A stretch of 50,157 nt of DNA from Acidobacteriota bacterium (GTDB lineage Bacteria > Acidobacteriota > Terriglobia > Terriglobales > Acidobacteriaceae): contig JAJXZL010000006.1 of the NCBI GenBank assembly GCA_021780075.1, forward strand, positions 1 through 50,157, read 5' to 3'. The notes below the pieces were generated by a model. That model made no database searches. It saw nothing but the letters and a program-made list of their open reading frames with translations, and was not told the origin of the DNA. Shown here one piece after another: positions 24,995 to 34,209 of this stretch (positions within the stretch are counted from its first letter, which is position 1; every line of letters starts with the position of its first letter). Made by a program: the position numbers and the translations under genes.

Positions 24995-25017
24995 AAGGTC
25001 AAGCAAAGCTTGACCTT
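24995..25017 (-). terminator. Rho-independent terminator after the TonB receptor
   Basis: AAGGTCAAGC pairs perfectly with GCTTGACCTT around a three-base loop. On the minus strand it is followed by T-rich sequence (TCTTTTTG). It lies 104 bases after the TonB receptor stop, so the receptor can be transcribed separately from the TPR-CRTAC1 pair. Confidence 0.75.
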
Positions 25018-25120
25018 CGGAGGCTAGTTTGCGTACACCGCGCCTTTGCAGGCGCTGTCATGTAGAACTCAGGAGAGTCGGGCGCTGCGGCATAACACCG
25101 CAGCGCCACGAGTGAAACGG

Positions 25121-28100
25121 TTAGAAGTTGATACGGCCTGTGAACTGCAGGTTACGTGGGCCGTAGTCCACATACGTGGGAATGCCGAAGCCCGTGGAGG
25201 GAAGCGGCGAACCATTCGCGCCGTACGACGGATAGTCGCCCGGCTCCATGTCAGGCAAGCCCATGCGGTGACGGTTGAAGGCGTCAATGGCTTCCACCTT
25301 GAATTGGAACTTCATGCGTTCTGTAATCGAGAAGTTCTTCAACAAGCTGAAGTCTTCGCTCAACCACATCGGTCCGGTAATCGCCTCAGTGACGCGCGGA
25401 ATGCCGGTGCCGAAGACAAACGGATCGTAGGAGCAACCGTCCGCGCAGCTGGGCGAAGGCGTACGCAGCCAGTATTGGCCTGTGCTCGTGACACCTTCGC
25501 GGTTCATATCCACAAAGGCCGCGTTGGCAAGCGGGACGCCGGGGTCAGTGGTACCACCAGCGCCCGACGGCCGGTATGCCTGCTTGAACCACGACTTCTG
25601 GTTGAAGTAGCTAGGGCCATTCTTGTTTTTGCGATAGTCGCTGCTTGCAAAGTTGCTGCCGAATGCTCCCGAGCCCAGCGTGAACCGGAAGCAGTTCTGG
25701 AAGTAAGCGGCACCCGCTGCGCAGCCAAAGTCCACTGGCTGGCCACTCTCATAGCGCTGAATGGCGCCAAGTTCCCATCCGCCAACCACGGTGTCGAGCA
25801 GCCGATTCTGGTTCAGGAACCGCTTGCCTTTGCCGAATGGAAGCTCATACAGGTAGCTGATGGAAAGCTGCTGCGGGATGTTCTGAATGCTGACAGCCTT
25901 CTCCAGGCGCAGATTATTCGAGTACTGCGTCTGCGACCGGTAGCCAACATAGCTGAACGGAATTGACGAGTCAGCATCCGTCAGATTCTTTGACCATGTG
26001 TAGGAAACCTGCAGGTTAAAGCCCTGGCGGAAACGGCGGTTGAGCGACGCGACCATGGCATCGTAGGAGGAGTGGCCCACGTTTTCAAGGCAGCAGTCAT
26101 CCGCGATGTAGTCGTACTGCGGAAACGGACGCAGCGCCTGACCCAGGTTGCCCATGAAGGTCGAGTAGGGTGCATTCACACCCATCGATGAGCCGCCCTG
26201 CGTCGTAATTGCCGAGCCAATATCGTCCAGGTGATCTCCCAGTGCAAAGTACTTGGGATCGATATTGTTGGGATTGGTGAGGAAGCCGGAGTGCAGGTTC
26301 TGCGACGCCTGGCCTTCATAGCCCAGAGTGAAGATCAGGTCCTGCGCAATCTCATCCTGCAATTGCAGTGCCCAGCTTGTGGTCATGGAAGGCCGCCCGA
26401 ACTGAGGCTTGATGACTTCGCCGCCCACAGGGATAAATTGTCCTGGCACGCCGGTCAACTGACCCGGGTCGGTGCTGGGAGCGAAGAACGACTTCGTCCA
26501 CTGCGGCTCACCCGAGTCCAGCATGAACGCCGGCGTAAAGCCCGCCGCCGTGCCCGGCCCGGTGTAAAAGCTGCCGGTCGAGCGTCCCTGCGTGTAGCCC
26601 AGCGTCATCGAGCCGCCAAAGTCACTGTACTGCAGCGGTCCGTAGATGATGCCCGCACCGCCGCGAACCACAGCCTTGTCCTTGGAGCCCGGCAGCACGT
26701 AAGCAAAGCCTACGCGCGGACCAATATCCTTCTTCCAGGTTTCAGCCCATGCAGAGTTGCAGCCGTTGCACGTCTTGGCGAACATGAGCGCACCGGGAAT
26801 GTTGCCCGCCGCAGGGTCAGGAAGCGTAAAGCTGAATGCCGACGTGTCGTTATGCGCTTCCTTGCGCGGGATATCCAGGTCATAGCGCAGGCCCAGATTC
26901 AACGTCAATCTTGCGGTCAGCTTGATATCGTCCTGGATGAAGCCCGCCATGTAGACCGAGTTCCAGCGCGGGTTGTTGTTATAGACGGTCTGTGCTGAAT
27001 TATCCACTGCTCCGAGCAGGAAGCTGGCAAAGCTGTTGCCGCTCTGGAACTGCGGAACGTTGGCCAGGGCAGCCACATCCGTTTCACTGCGTAGGAAGTT
27101 GATCGTCGGAATGCTGTCCTGGATCACCGAGTACTGCTGATGCCGCCAGTCAAACCCGGCCTTGAAGCTGTTGCGGCCCTTCTGCCAGCTCACGATTTCG
27201 TTGAAGCGCAGGCCGTTGTCAATGTTGTCGCCATTGTTCCCCACGCCCCAGTTGTTGTACCCATCCAGGCCGTCAAAGCCGACCAGCGGGAACGAGTTTG
27301 AGTAGAAGTTGGGCGCACCGGCGGCGCCAATGTTGTTGGGGTTGCCGATCTGGTAGGCAAAGTTCTTGCTGTTGGTCCGGTTGTAGCCCACATTCAAATG
27401 GTTCAGCAGATTCGGAGTGAACGCATAGTCCCAGCCCGTGCGGAAGTAGTGCGTCTGGAAATCCTGCGGATAGCCCTGATTGTTGAAAGGAATAGGAAGA
27501 TTCAGAAGACCATGCACAGAGAAGTTGTCACGTGAGCTGTAGGAGCCGAAGATCTTGCTCTTGTCGCTGAACGAGTGATCGATGCGTACGGTCAAGGTCG
27601 TGTTTTCCGTGGGAGCCACGTAGTACGACGAATAGTTGTTGATGAAGCCATAGAGCGTCGGCGTAGCCGTTTGGTTAGGGGCCGGGAAGCCCTTCAACAA
27701 AGCAGCCGCCACACCGCTCTTACCCGTGCTGATCTTGTTGCCGGCGAAGGGATAGCGGCATGGAATGCCCGCAGGGTTTGTCGCGGATACGGTTGCATTG
27801 GTGGTTGCGGGATCGAAGATCTGGTTCTGCAGCACCGGATCGCCCGTGCAGGGATTGATGACCGAAGTCGGTCCACCCAGAATCGCCGAAAAATCGCCGT
27901 TGACTTCATCCTGCGTAGGAACGGTGGATTGCGCCGGGGAGCCCAGATGCAGTTTGTACTGCTCCCATGAGAAGAAGAAGAAAGTGTTGTCCGTGCCGTT
28001 AAACACTTTGGGGATTCGAATCGGGCCACCGAGCGTGCCGCCGTAGTCGAACTTGCTGTCCTGAGGGCGTTGGTAGCTGCAATACGTGCCCGGCGTGCAA

Positions 28101-28972
28101 TAAAGATTCGTGTAGCCATTGTTGAACCAGTTGTTGGCATCAAAAGCAGCATTCTTCACAATCGTGAACGCCGTGCCGTGATACTGGTTGGTGCCCGACT
28201 TGGTGGCAAAGCTCTCAAAGCCAGCCGTCGTGCGTCCATACTCCGCCGAGGGAATTGACGTGGTGACCTTGAATTCCTGCAGCGCTTCAATCGAGGGCGA
28301 CGTCTCGTCAAACGACGAGCCGTTCTCACTGCGCGTGATGCTTGCGCCGTCCAGCATGACCTCAGCGCCGTAGCTCTGGCCGCCAGCCAGCTTGGCAAAA
28401 AAGACGCCGTTCGCGTTCAGGCCAGTCGGACCGCCGCTGCCGGGACCCGTGGTGCCTGGCACCAGAAAGGCAAATGTCTCAGGCGAACGAAGGCCGCCAA
28501 CGCCACTGGCGAGCGACAGCGGCAGCTCATCAATCTGGCGCTCTGAGATCGTTCCGCCAATTTCTGAAGACTCCGTTTGAATCGCCGGTGCGCTGGCGTC
28601 TACCGTCACGGTTTCAGTCGTCGAACCCGGCTTCAGCACGACCGTCAACGGCGTCACCGAGTTGATGGTGATCAGCACGCCCTTGTTGCTCGCCGTCGAG
28701 AATCCCGGCGCCGAAACATTCACGTTGTAGCGGCCGATTGCGAGTTCAGGAATGCGAAACGCACCGGCTGATGTGGACACCGTCTGGCTCACCGCGCCGG
28801 TGTCGGTTTGCGTGGCCACGATCTTGGCCCCCGCAATCACGGCTCCGGATGTGTCCTTGACCGTTCCAGCCAGTTCTCCGCGTGTGGATTGTGCGATGGC
28901 TGCGATGGGGATTGCCAGCAGTGTCAGCAGAAGGACGCAAATCCACCTGCTACTTTGTAAGCTTCGTTTCAT
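25121..28972 (-). CDS. TonB-dependent receptor with N-terminal carboxypeptidase-regulatory-like domain
   Basis: The 1283-residue outer-membrane protein has a signal peptide (1-27), a carboxypeptidase-regulatory-like beta domain (residues about 30-115, Leu-Ala-Gly-Thr-Val-Lys-Asp-x-Ser-Gly-Ala-Val), a plug region around 120-240 and a long barrel. It ends in Gly-Arg-Ile-Asn-Phe, with terminal Phe as in outer-membrane barrels. This is the SusC/Oar-like type abundant in Acidobacteria, which import glycan fragments, peptides or metal complexes. AGGAGAGG precedes the ATG. A strong promoter lies 116-145 bases upstream and a terminator downstream, so it is probably a single-gene transcript. Substrate is not evident; the GH43 genes nearby suggest arabinan fragments. 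Confidence 0.88.
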   Translation of the reverse strand: MKRSLQSSRWICVLLLTLLAIPIAAIAQSTRGELAGTVKDTSGAVIAGAKIVATQTDTGAVSQTVSTSAGAFRIPELAIGRYNVNVSAPGFSTASNKGVLITINSVTPLTVVLKPGSTTETVTVDASAPAIQTESSEIGGTISERQIDELPLSLASGVGGLRSPETFAFLVPGTTGPGSGGPTGLNANGVFFAKLAGGQSYGAEVMLDGASITRSENGSSFDETSPSIEALQEFKVTTSIPSAEYGRTTAGFESFATKSGTNQYHGTAFTIVKNAAFDANNWFNNGYTNLYCTPGTYCSYQRPQDSKFDYGGTLGGPIRIPKVFNGTDNTFFFFSWEQYKLHLGSPAQSTVPTQDEVNGDFSAILGGPTSVINPCTGDPVLQNQIFDPATTNATVSATNPAGIPCRYPFAGNKISTGKSGVAAALLKGFPAPNQTATPTLYGFINNYSSYYVAPTENTTLTVRIDHSFSDKSKIFGSYSSRDNFSVHGLLNLPIPFNNQGYPQDFQTHYFRTGWDYAFTPNLLNHLNVGYNRTNSKNFAYQIGNPNNIGAAGAPNFYSNSFPLVGFDGLDGYNNWGVGNNGDNIDNGLRFNEIVSWQKGRNSFKAGFDWRHQQYSVIQDSIPTINFLRSETDVAALANVPQFQSGNSFASFLLGAVDNSAQTVYNNNPRWNSVYMAGFIQDDIKLTARLTLNLGLRYDLDIPRKEAHNDTSAFSFTLPDPAAGNIPGALMFAKTCNGCNSAWAETWKKDIGPRVGFAYVLPGSKDKAVVRGGAGIIYGPLQYSDFGGSMTLGYTQGRSTGSFYTGPGTAAGFTPAFMLDSGEPQWTKSFFAPSTDPGQLTGVPGQFIPVGGEVIKPQFGRPSMTTSWALQLQDEIAQDLIFTLGYEGQASQNLHSGFLTNPNNIDPKYFALGDHLDDIGSAITTQGGSSMGVNAPYSTFMGNLGQALRPFPQYDYIADDCCLENVGHSSYDAMVASLNRRFRQGFNLQVSYTWSKNLTDADSSIPFSYVGYRSQTQYSNNLRLEKAVSIQNIPQQLSISYLYELPFGKGKRFLNQNRLLDTVVGGWELGAIQRYESGQPVDFGCAAGAAYFQNCFRFTLGSGAFGSNFASSDYRKNKNGPSYFNQKSWFKQAYRPSGAGGTTDPGVPLANAAFVDMNREGVTSTGQYWLRTPSPSCADGCSYDPFVFGTGIPRVTEAITGPMWLSEDFSLLKNFSITERMKFQFKVEAIDAFNRHRMGLPDMEPGDYPSYGANGSPLPSTGFGIPTYVDYGPRNLQFTGRINF

Positions 28973-29087
28973 TTTTGCCTCTCCTGAATGGAAACTGGTT
29001 CAAGATTTCTTTTTGCTATTGAGCAAGCGTTTTCCTGTTTTGATTCATCTTCAGTCAGCGCAGAAGGTCCAATGATGAACGGGGTGG

Positions 29088-29117
29088 ATTTTAGCGGCCA
29101 GCAATAAAGCCTGTCAA
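29088..29117 (-). promoter_or_regulatory. Promoter of the TonB receptor gene
   Basis: On the minus strand TTGACA (29117-29112) and TAAAAT (29093-29088) are separated by 18 bases, close to the sigma-70 consensus. The predicted transcript starts near 29080, giving a leader of about 108 bases before the ATG at 28972. Confidence 0.65.
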
Positions 29118-29724
29118 GCATGGTTTTGCACTGGCCGTTTCCCGGCTCGGCTCGAATGGAATTCATCCCGTGCCGTCGAGGCTGCGAGAGAGTCCCTTTC
29201 CTGCCGAGAGGCAGCCACCATATGTCGTCTTTAGTCATTGATAAATATGATTTTAATGGACTAGCTCCCTCTTCACGTGTGCCGGGGAGGAAGACGCCTC
29301 CTCCCGCTGCCGTTTCACGCCGATGAGCACAATGCCAGCGGCTTCTTCGGTCGTTTTTTGCACAGGAGCGTGGCTCGCTTGCACTCGGTCCCGATCCCAT
29401 CTGCTGGCACAAGAAGTGTCCAGAGAGAATCCATTCCTGCTCTTCTCCCTGGCGTTTCGCGCCAAGATGCGAGAACGTTTTCTGATAATATTGCGAGCAC
29501 CAGAGGCCTGACGACACACGGGTGGATGGCGTGAACAGGACCTGATTCATAGGAGGCGCTCTCTCCCGCAAGCCACTACGCCGCCCGGGGTTCTGAGCCT
29601 GCCGGGCAACCGCACGGCGCGCCTCTCACACCTGCCGGCAGCTCCACCCCTGATTGAAGTAATGCAACAGGCAATGCAATAAGATTGCGGCAAGCGGTGT
29701 CGTGCACACATGGGAGGAAGTCGG
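29118..29724. other. Divergent intergenic stretch between TonB receptor and TPR gene
   Basis: About 600 bases without a convincing gene. A seven-base inverted repeat, GGGAGGA (29285-29291) and TCCTCCC (29299-29305), may form a hairpin. A weak promoter-like pair (TTGAAG, CAATAA) precedes the rightward TPR gene around 29656-29684. The long leftward open frame here overlaps the receptor promoter and has no protein-like features, so it is not annotated. Confidence 0.4.
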
Positions 29725-30891
29725 ATGATGGATCGGTCTTGTCGAGTGCTTTTCGTGGTACTCATCCTCGGCTTATTTGCCGCCCCTCTCGCACTGTGGG
29801 CTGCCCCGGCTTTGCCTGCTCAGAACGCGCCCTCTGAGGCAGATGTGCTGCAGATGCTGCGCCACGGCGCGCAGGCCATTCATGAGGGCCGTCCTGCAGT
29901 CGCCGAGCAGGATTTCCGCCAAGCCATTGCCGCGGCACCGCAGTTACCCGACGGCTACCTCGGCCTGGGGATGGTGCAGTTGCGCCAAGGCAAAGCCGAT
30001 GACGCTGTGCAGGCACTGTCCAAAGCCATCCAGCTCAATCCGCAGACACCTGGCGCGCACATGTTTCTCGGCATCGCCCTGTACCAGATGAACAAGTTCG
30101 ACGATGCCGCTGCCGCGCTCTCGCAGGAGGTCAGCCTGCAGCCTGACAATGCTGAGGCTCTCACCTGGCTCGGCATGGCGGAACTGGCCGCCAGCCACCC
30201 GGAGCTTGCCACCGCACCGCTCGACCGCGCCTATGCGCTCAGCCCCAGGGACGCAAATATCCTCGACTACCGCGCCCGCGCCCACACGCAGGTGGCGCAG
30301 CAGTGCTTCCAGCAGCTCTACAAGCTGGACCCCCATTCATGGCATGTCCACCGCCTGCTCGCCGAGACGTTCTCCGCCTCCAAGCAGCCTGAGCAGGCCA
30401 TTGTCGAATACAAGGCTGCCCTCGACGAGCAGCCCAACAACCCGGATCTATATGAGGCACTCGGCGATGAGTATCAGCGCATTGGCCACTCGGCTGACGC
30501 CCTGAAGGCCTATGAGCAGCAGTTGAAGCTGAACCCGCATAACTCCATCGCACTCTTCAATTGTGGCAAGATTCACATCGACAGCGACGAACCCGCCCTC
30601 GGCATTCCGCTCCTGCAACAGGCCCTCGACGCGCACGCCAGTCCGGCGCCGGCTTACTATTACCTCGGCCTAGGCTACTCGAAATCCGGTCAGTATCAGC
30701 AAGCCGCGCAGGCGCTGGAGAAGAGCCTTGCCAGTCAGCCCTCATCCCACATCGAGCAGAACGCATGGTACGCGCTTGTCCGCGTGTACCAGCGCCTCAA
30801 TCGCCTGGCCGACTCACAGCACGCTCTTGACGAGTTCAAGCGCCTGAAGGCCGCATCTGCAACAGCACACACGAACGGCCCCGCGCAATAG
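29725..30891 (+). CDS. Secreted TPR-repeat protein
   Basis: The 388-residue protein begins with a signal peptide (to about Ala-Leu-Pro-Ala-Gln) and contains about nine TPR units, including Ala-Leu-Ser-Lys-Ala-Ile-Gln-Leu-Asn-Pro and Ala-Tyr-Tyr-Tyr-Leu-Gly-Leu. GGAGGAAG lies four bases before the ATG at 29725, which is followed by a second ATG. It converges with a CRTAC1-type gene 21 bases downstream. The same two-protein set, TPR plus CRTAC1, also occurs at 21954-24865, which suggests that their products work together. No enzymatic motif is visible. Confidence 0.78.
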   Translation: MMDRSCRVLFVVLILGLFAAPLALWAAPALPAQNAPSEADVLQMLRHGAQAIHEGRPAVAEQDFRQAIAAAPQLPDGYLGLGMVQLRQGKADDAVQALSKAIQLNPQTPGAHMFLGIALYQMNKFDDAAAALSQEVSLQPDNAEALTWLGMAELAASHPELATAPLDRAYALSPRDANILDYRARAHTQVAQQCFQQLYKLDPHSWHVHRLLAETFSASKQPEQAIVEYKAALDEQPNNPDLYEALGDEYQRIGHSADALKAYEQQLKLNPHNSIALFNCGKIHIDSDEPALGIPLLQQALDAHASPAPAYYYLGLGYSKSGQYQQAAQALEKSLASQPSSHIEQNAWYALVRVYQRLNRLADSQHALDEFKRLKAASATAHTNGPAQ

Positions 30892-30912
30892 CGTCTGCCG
30901 CGCCACTCCGCG

Positions 30913-32637
30913 CTATGGCTTTGCGACCGTCTCGTCGATCGTCACGATGCGGTCGCCCGCCACGTTCTTCAGCTCCTGCACAATCCCGCTCGGCCAGCGA
31001 ATCTCCACGCTCTGCGCACTGGCATCCGCGCCCAGCCCGAAGTGCGCCCGCGGATCGCTCGACGACATATAGCCGCTCGCCGTCGTAACCGTAACCCACT
31101 GCGAGCCCTTCGACGTCGTCACCTTAATCACGGCGCCAATGCCGTCGCGATTGCTTTTGTGTCCCACCAGCTTGAGCGTCAACCAGTGGTTGCTCGTTTC
31201 GGTTTCGTTGCGCAGCACATGCACTGGTCCGCCGTTCGTCGAAACCACCGCGTCGATCCGGCCGTCGTTGTCAATGTCGCCAATGGCCATGCCGCGGCCC
31301 ACCCACGCCTCATGAAAAATCTGGCCCGACATCGACGACACATCCACAAAGTGCGAGCCCATGTTGCGCAACAGCATCATTGGCTCGCGATAGCGCAGTT
31401 GCGGATAGCTCTTTTCCACCGTATCCAGATCGTGCCCCTGCGCGATCAGCAGATCCTTCCACCCGTCGTTGTCGTAGTCCATAAAGCGCAGGCTCCAGCC
31501 CGAGTGCAGCAGTGTCATGCGCCCCACTCCCGTTGAGTAGCTTGCGTAGTCAAACGTACCGTCCTGCGCATTGTGGTAGAGCGCGTACTTCTGATTCGCC
31601 AGGTTCGTCACCACGAGGTCCGGCCAGCCGTCGTTATCGTAGTCGCTGAAGTCCACGCCCATGCCGGCATATGTGCGCCCGTCGCCGTCCACGGCTACCG
31701 CTGACTCCAGTCCGACCTCCTCAAACGTTCCGTCCTTTTTCTGGTGGAACAAGAATTCCGGCATCGAGTCGTTGGACACGAAGATGTCCATGCGCCCGTC
31801 GCGGTCATAATCGGCAATGGCAATGCCCAGCGCCTTGGCCGGCTTGTCCAGCCCCAGCTTGTGCGCTTCTTCGGTAAAGTGCCCGTTGCCGTCGTTGTGA
31901 TACACCAGCATCGTGATGGGCTGAAACACGTCAGGATGGCAATAGCCGCGATTCTCCGGCTGGCCGCAAAACTGGTCATTCCAGTCCCAGGTCACGTAGC
32001 GGTCTACCACCAGGTCGAGCAGCCCGTCGTTGTCCAGGTCAACCCACGCCGCGCTCGACGACCACCCTCCGCCACCCACGCCGGCCTTGTCCGTCACGTC
32101 GGTAAACGTGCAGTTGCCGTTGTTGTGATAGAGGTGATTGCTTCCGTAGCCTGTCACATACAGGTCTTCGTAGCCGTCGTTGTCATAGTCGGCAACGGCT
32201 ACGCCCATGCCATAGCCAACACCTTTCAGACCAGCCTTCTCTGTGATGTCTTCAAACGTTCCGTCCTTCTTCTGGTGGTACATGCGGTTCCAGTACTCCG
32301 GCCCCGTCTTCTGCGGAATCGTTCCGGGCGGAGTGGGATCTGGATACGGCGCGCCGTTCACCAGGTACAGATCGAGCCTGCCATCGTTGTCGCAGTCAAA
32401 CAGCGCGACGCCGGAGCCCATCGTCTCAATCAGATATTTGCGCGACGTATGTGGAGCCTGGTGCAGAAAATGAATGCCCGTGGCTGGCGTAATATCCACG
32501 AACTTCCCCGGCGTGATCGATGTGGGTGCGGCCTGCATCTCGGCGGCTGGTGGAGCCTGCGCCATGGCGCACGACAACGGCAGCACGCTACAGAGCAGCG
32601 CCACCTGCCAGTTCCCACCGATTCTTCTTGACCTCAC
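30913..32637 (-). CDS. Secreted CRTAC1-type FG-GAP propeller with ASPIC/UnbV domain
   Basis: The 574-residue protein has a signal peptide (to about Ala-Met-Ala-Gln-Ala), FG-GAP/VCBS blades with repeated calcium loops (Asp-Tyr-Asp-Asn-Asp-Gly-Trp/Tyr), and the ASPIC/UnbV domain at the C-terminus with Ile-Arg-Trp-Pro-Ser-Gly. The start is a GTG at 32637, the first start of the frame. It is a paralogue of the protein at 21954 but lacks the Cys-x-x-Cys tail. The GH43 gene upstream in the same direction is only 77 bases away, so the two are likely cotranscribed. Confidence 0.78.
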   Translation of the reverse strand: MRSRRIGGNWQVALLCSVLPLSCAMAQAPPAAEMQAAPTSITPGKFVDITPATGIHFLHQAPHTSRKYLIETMGSGVALFDCDNDGRLDLYLVNGAPYPDPTPPGTIPQKTGPEYWNRMYHQKKDGTFEDITEKAGLKGVGYGMGVAVADYDNDGYEDLYVTGYGSNHLYHNNGNCTFTDVTDKAGVGGGGWSSSAAWVDLDNDGLLDLVVDRYVTWDWNDQFCGQPENRGYCHPDVFQPITMLVYHNDGNGHFTEEAHKLGLDKPAKALGIAIADYDRDGRMDIFVSNDSMPEFLFHQKKDGTFEEVGLESAVAVDGDGRTYAGMGVDFSDYDNDGWPDLVVTNLANQKYALYHNAQDGTFDYASYSTGVGRMTLLHSGWSLRFMDYDNDGWKDLLIAQGHDLDTVEKSYPQLRYREPMMLLRNMGSHFVDVSSMSGQIFHEAWVGRGMAIGDIDNDGRIDAVVSTNGGPVHVLRNETETSNHWLTLKLVGHKSNRDGIGAVIKVTTSKGSQWVTVTTASGYMSSSDPRAHFGLGADASAQSVEIRWPSGIVQELKNVAGDRIVTIDETVAKP

Positions 32638-32714
32638 CGCTGCTTCACTGCTCCCATCGCGTCCTTCTCGGCACCTGCCTTCCAGTCTCCCACATGCGCT
32701 TCGCCCGGCACGCG

Positions 32715-33761
32715 CTACTTAGACTCGCCTGTCGTTCCCAGCGCGGCATGTGGCCAGCCGTGCTCCCACGTCAGCGTGGAGATCTGCAACGCCGGCTTGC
32801 CCGTCACCGCGTCGTACGCGTGAAAGACGATGATGTCACCCTCCGGCCGTTGCAAGATCGACTCGCCGCCCGGCCCCAGCCAGCGGCTGTTCGCGGTCAG
32901 CAATTGCGTCCCGCCGCCTTCCATCATCGGCTTGCCCGTCGTGTCCACATATGGGCCGGTCACCTTGCGCGAGCGGCCCAGCATCGTGCGATAGCTGCTG
33001 TGCGTCCCGCGGCAGCAGAGGTCCCACGACACAAACAGGTAGTAGTACCTGCCGTGGCGCACAATAAACGGAGCCTCCACTGCCTCCCAGTCCGGCGGTA
33101 GCCCGCGCTGCGTCGGGTTCACGTTCGCCGGCCGTGCGCGCGTCGCCAGGGAGTAGAGCTTTGAATCCCCCGCCGACAGCTTGCCCGTCGCCGCGTCAAT
33201 CTGCTGCATCTTGATGCCCGTCCAGAAACTGCCGAAGCTCAGCCACGGCTGCCCCTTCTTATCGAGCACAATATTTGGATCAATTGCGTTGAAGTCATCC
33301 GTTTCGGTCGACTTCAGCACCAACCCTTCATCCTGCCAGTGGTACTTCGGACTCTTCGGGTCCAGCGTCTCATTCGTCGCCAGCGCAATGCCCGACGTGT
33401 TCCGCCCGAACAGCGAGTAGGCATAGTAGAGGTGATACTTTCCCGAGAAGTAAGAAATATCCGGCGCCCACAGGTCACGCGTCTTCGGGCTGATTTCGTG
33501 AATCCATGCCGGAATCGCGTCAAACACATGCCCGCACAGCTTCCACTCCGTCAGATTCGTCGAGCAGCGCACAGCAAACTGCCCGCCATCCGGCGCACGG
33601 CCCGTCGCAAACACGTAATAGGTATTCCCATCCCTGGCGATCGAGGGGTCGTGCGTCATCGGATAGTCGCCACTCAGTTCCAGCGCCTTCGGCCCCTGGC
33701 CAAAAAGGAGCGGCGCACACAGCAGGACAATGACAGCGGAGAACAGCCGCGCCAGTCGCAT
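32715..33761 (-). CDS. Secreted GH43 glycoside hydrolase, arabinanase-like
   Basis: The 348-residue protein has a signal peptide (to about Leu-Leu-Phe-Gly-Gln) followed by a five-bladed GH43 domain. The three expected acidic residues are present: Asp38 in Thr-His-Asp-Pro-Ser as base, Asp161 in Asn-Ala-Ile-Asp-Pro as pKa modulator and Glu229 in Glu-Ala-Pro-Phe as acid. A Cys-Cys-Arg-Gly motif and Gly-Gly-Gly-Thr-Gln follow, typical of endo-arabinanases. It would cut alpha-1,5-arabinan or a related arabinose polymer outside the inner membrane. The ATG at 33761 has GGAG eight bases upstream. It is the first gene of a unit with the CRTAC1 gene. Confidence 0.85.
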   Translation of the reverse strand: MRLARLFSAVIVLLCAPLLFGQGPKALELSGDYPMTHDPSIARDGNTYYVFATGRAPDGGQFAVRCSTNLTEWKLCGHVFDAIPAWIHEISPKTRDLWAPDISYFSGKYHLYYAYSLFGRNTSGIALATNETLDPKSPKYHWQDEGLVLKSTETDDFNAIDPNIVLDKKGQPWLSFGSFWTGIKMQQIDAATGKLSAGDSKLYSLATRARPANVNPTQRGLPPDWEAVEAPFIVRHGRYYYLFVSWDLCCRGTHSSYRTMLGRSRKVTGPYVDTTGKPMMEGGGTQLLTANSRWLGPGGESILQRPEGDIIVFHAYDAVTGKPALQISTLTWEHGWPHAALGTTGESK

Positions 33762-34209
33762 CACAACATCTCCGATCCGGAGGGACGCGGAGTAGTCGCA
33801 TCCGTCCAATGGGCAAACGTTTCCTAGCGGGAAATCCTACACCCTCGCACCGCGGCCCCGCAATGTCATGTGCAGCGCCAGCCTGGCGTGCTCTTCGGCC
33901 CATTCAGTCACCTGCTGCCAGCGGCGCCTCTATGCGCAACATAGCCTCCGTCGAACATATCTACATAGTATTGACAGACATAATGATAGGAGTGCGCACT
34001 GTTACTGTGTTGTGCAGCCAGTCCAGATTGAAACTTGCCAGCACGTTGACAGTCTTGGCCCAGTGCAAGCTATACTTCCCATCGCGGCACGAGTCAGATC
34101 CCAGCTAGAACTCTGCAAGGAATGATAGGGAAAGCTCCCTCGGCCCATCACTGCGGCACAAACGGTAAACGATTTCCGCAGCACTCATGTTCTTTTTAGG
34201 AGGATTCCC
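33762..34209. other. Divergent intergenic stretch between the two GH43 genes
   Basis: This 448-base gap should contain both GH43 promoters. TTGACA (34046-34051) and TATACT (34071-34076), spaced by 19 bases, give a plausible promoter for the rightward gene with a leader of about 125 bases. I found no comparable pair for the leftward gene. An open frame here has no protein-like features. Confidence 0.4.

Noticed and set aside
28973..29571. A 200-codon minus-strand frame upstream of the TonB receptor
   Set aside because: It covers the receptor promoter and leader and has no protein-like pattern.
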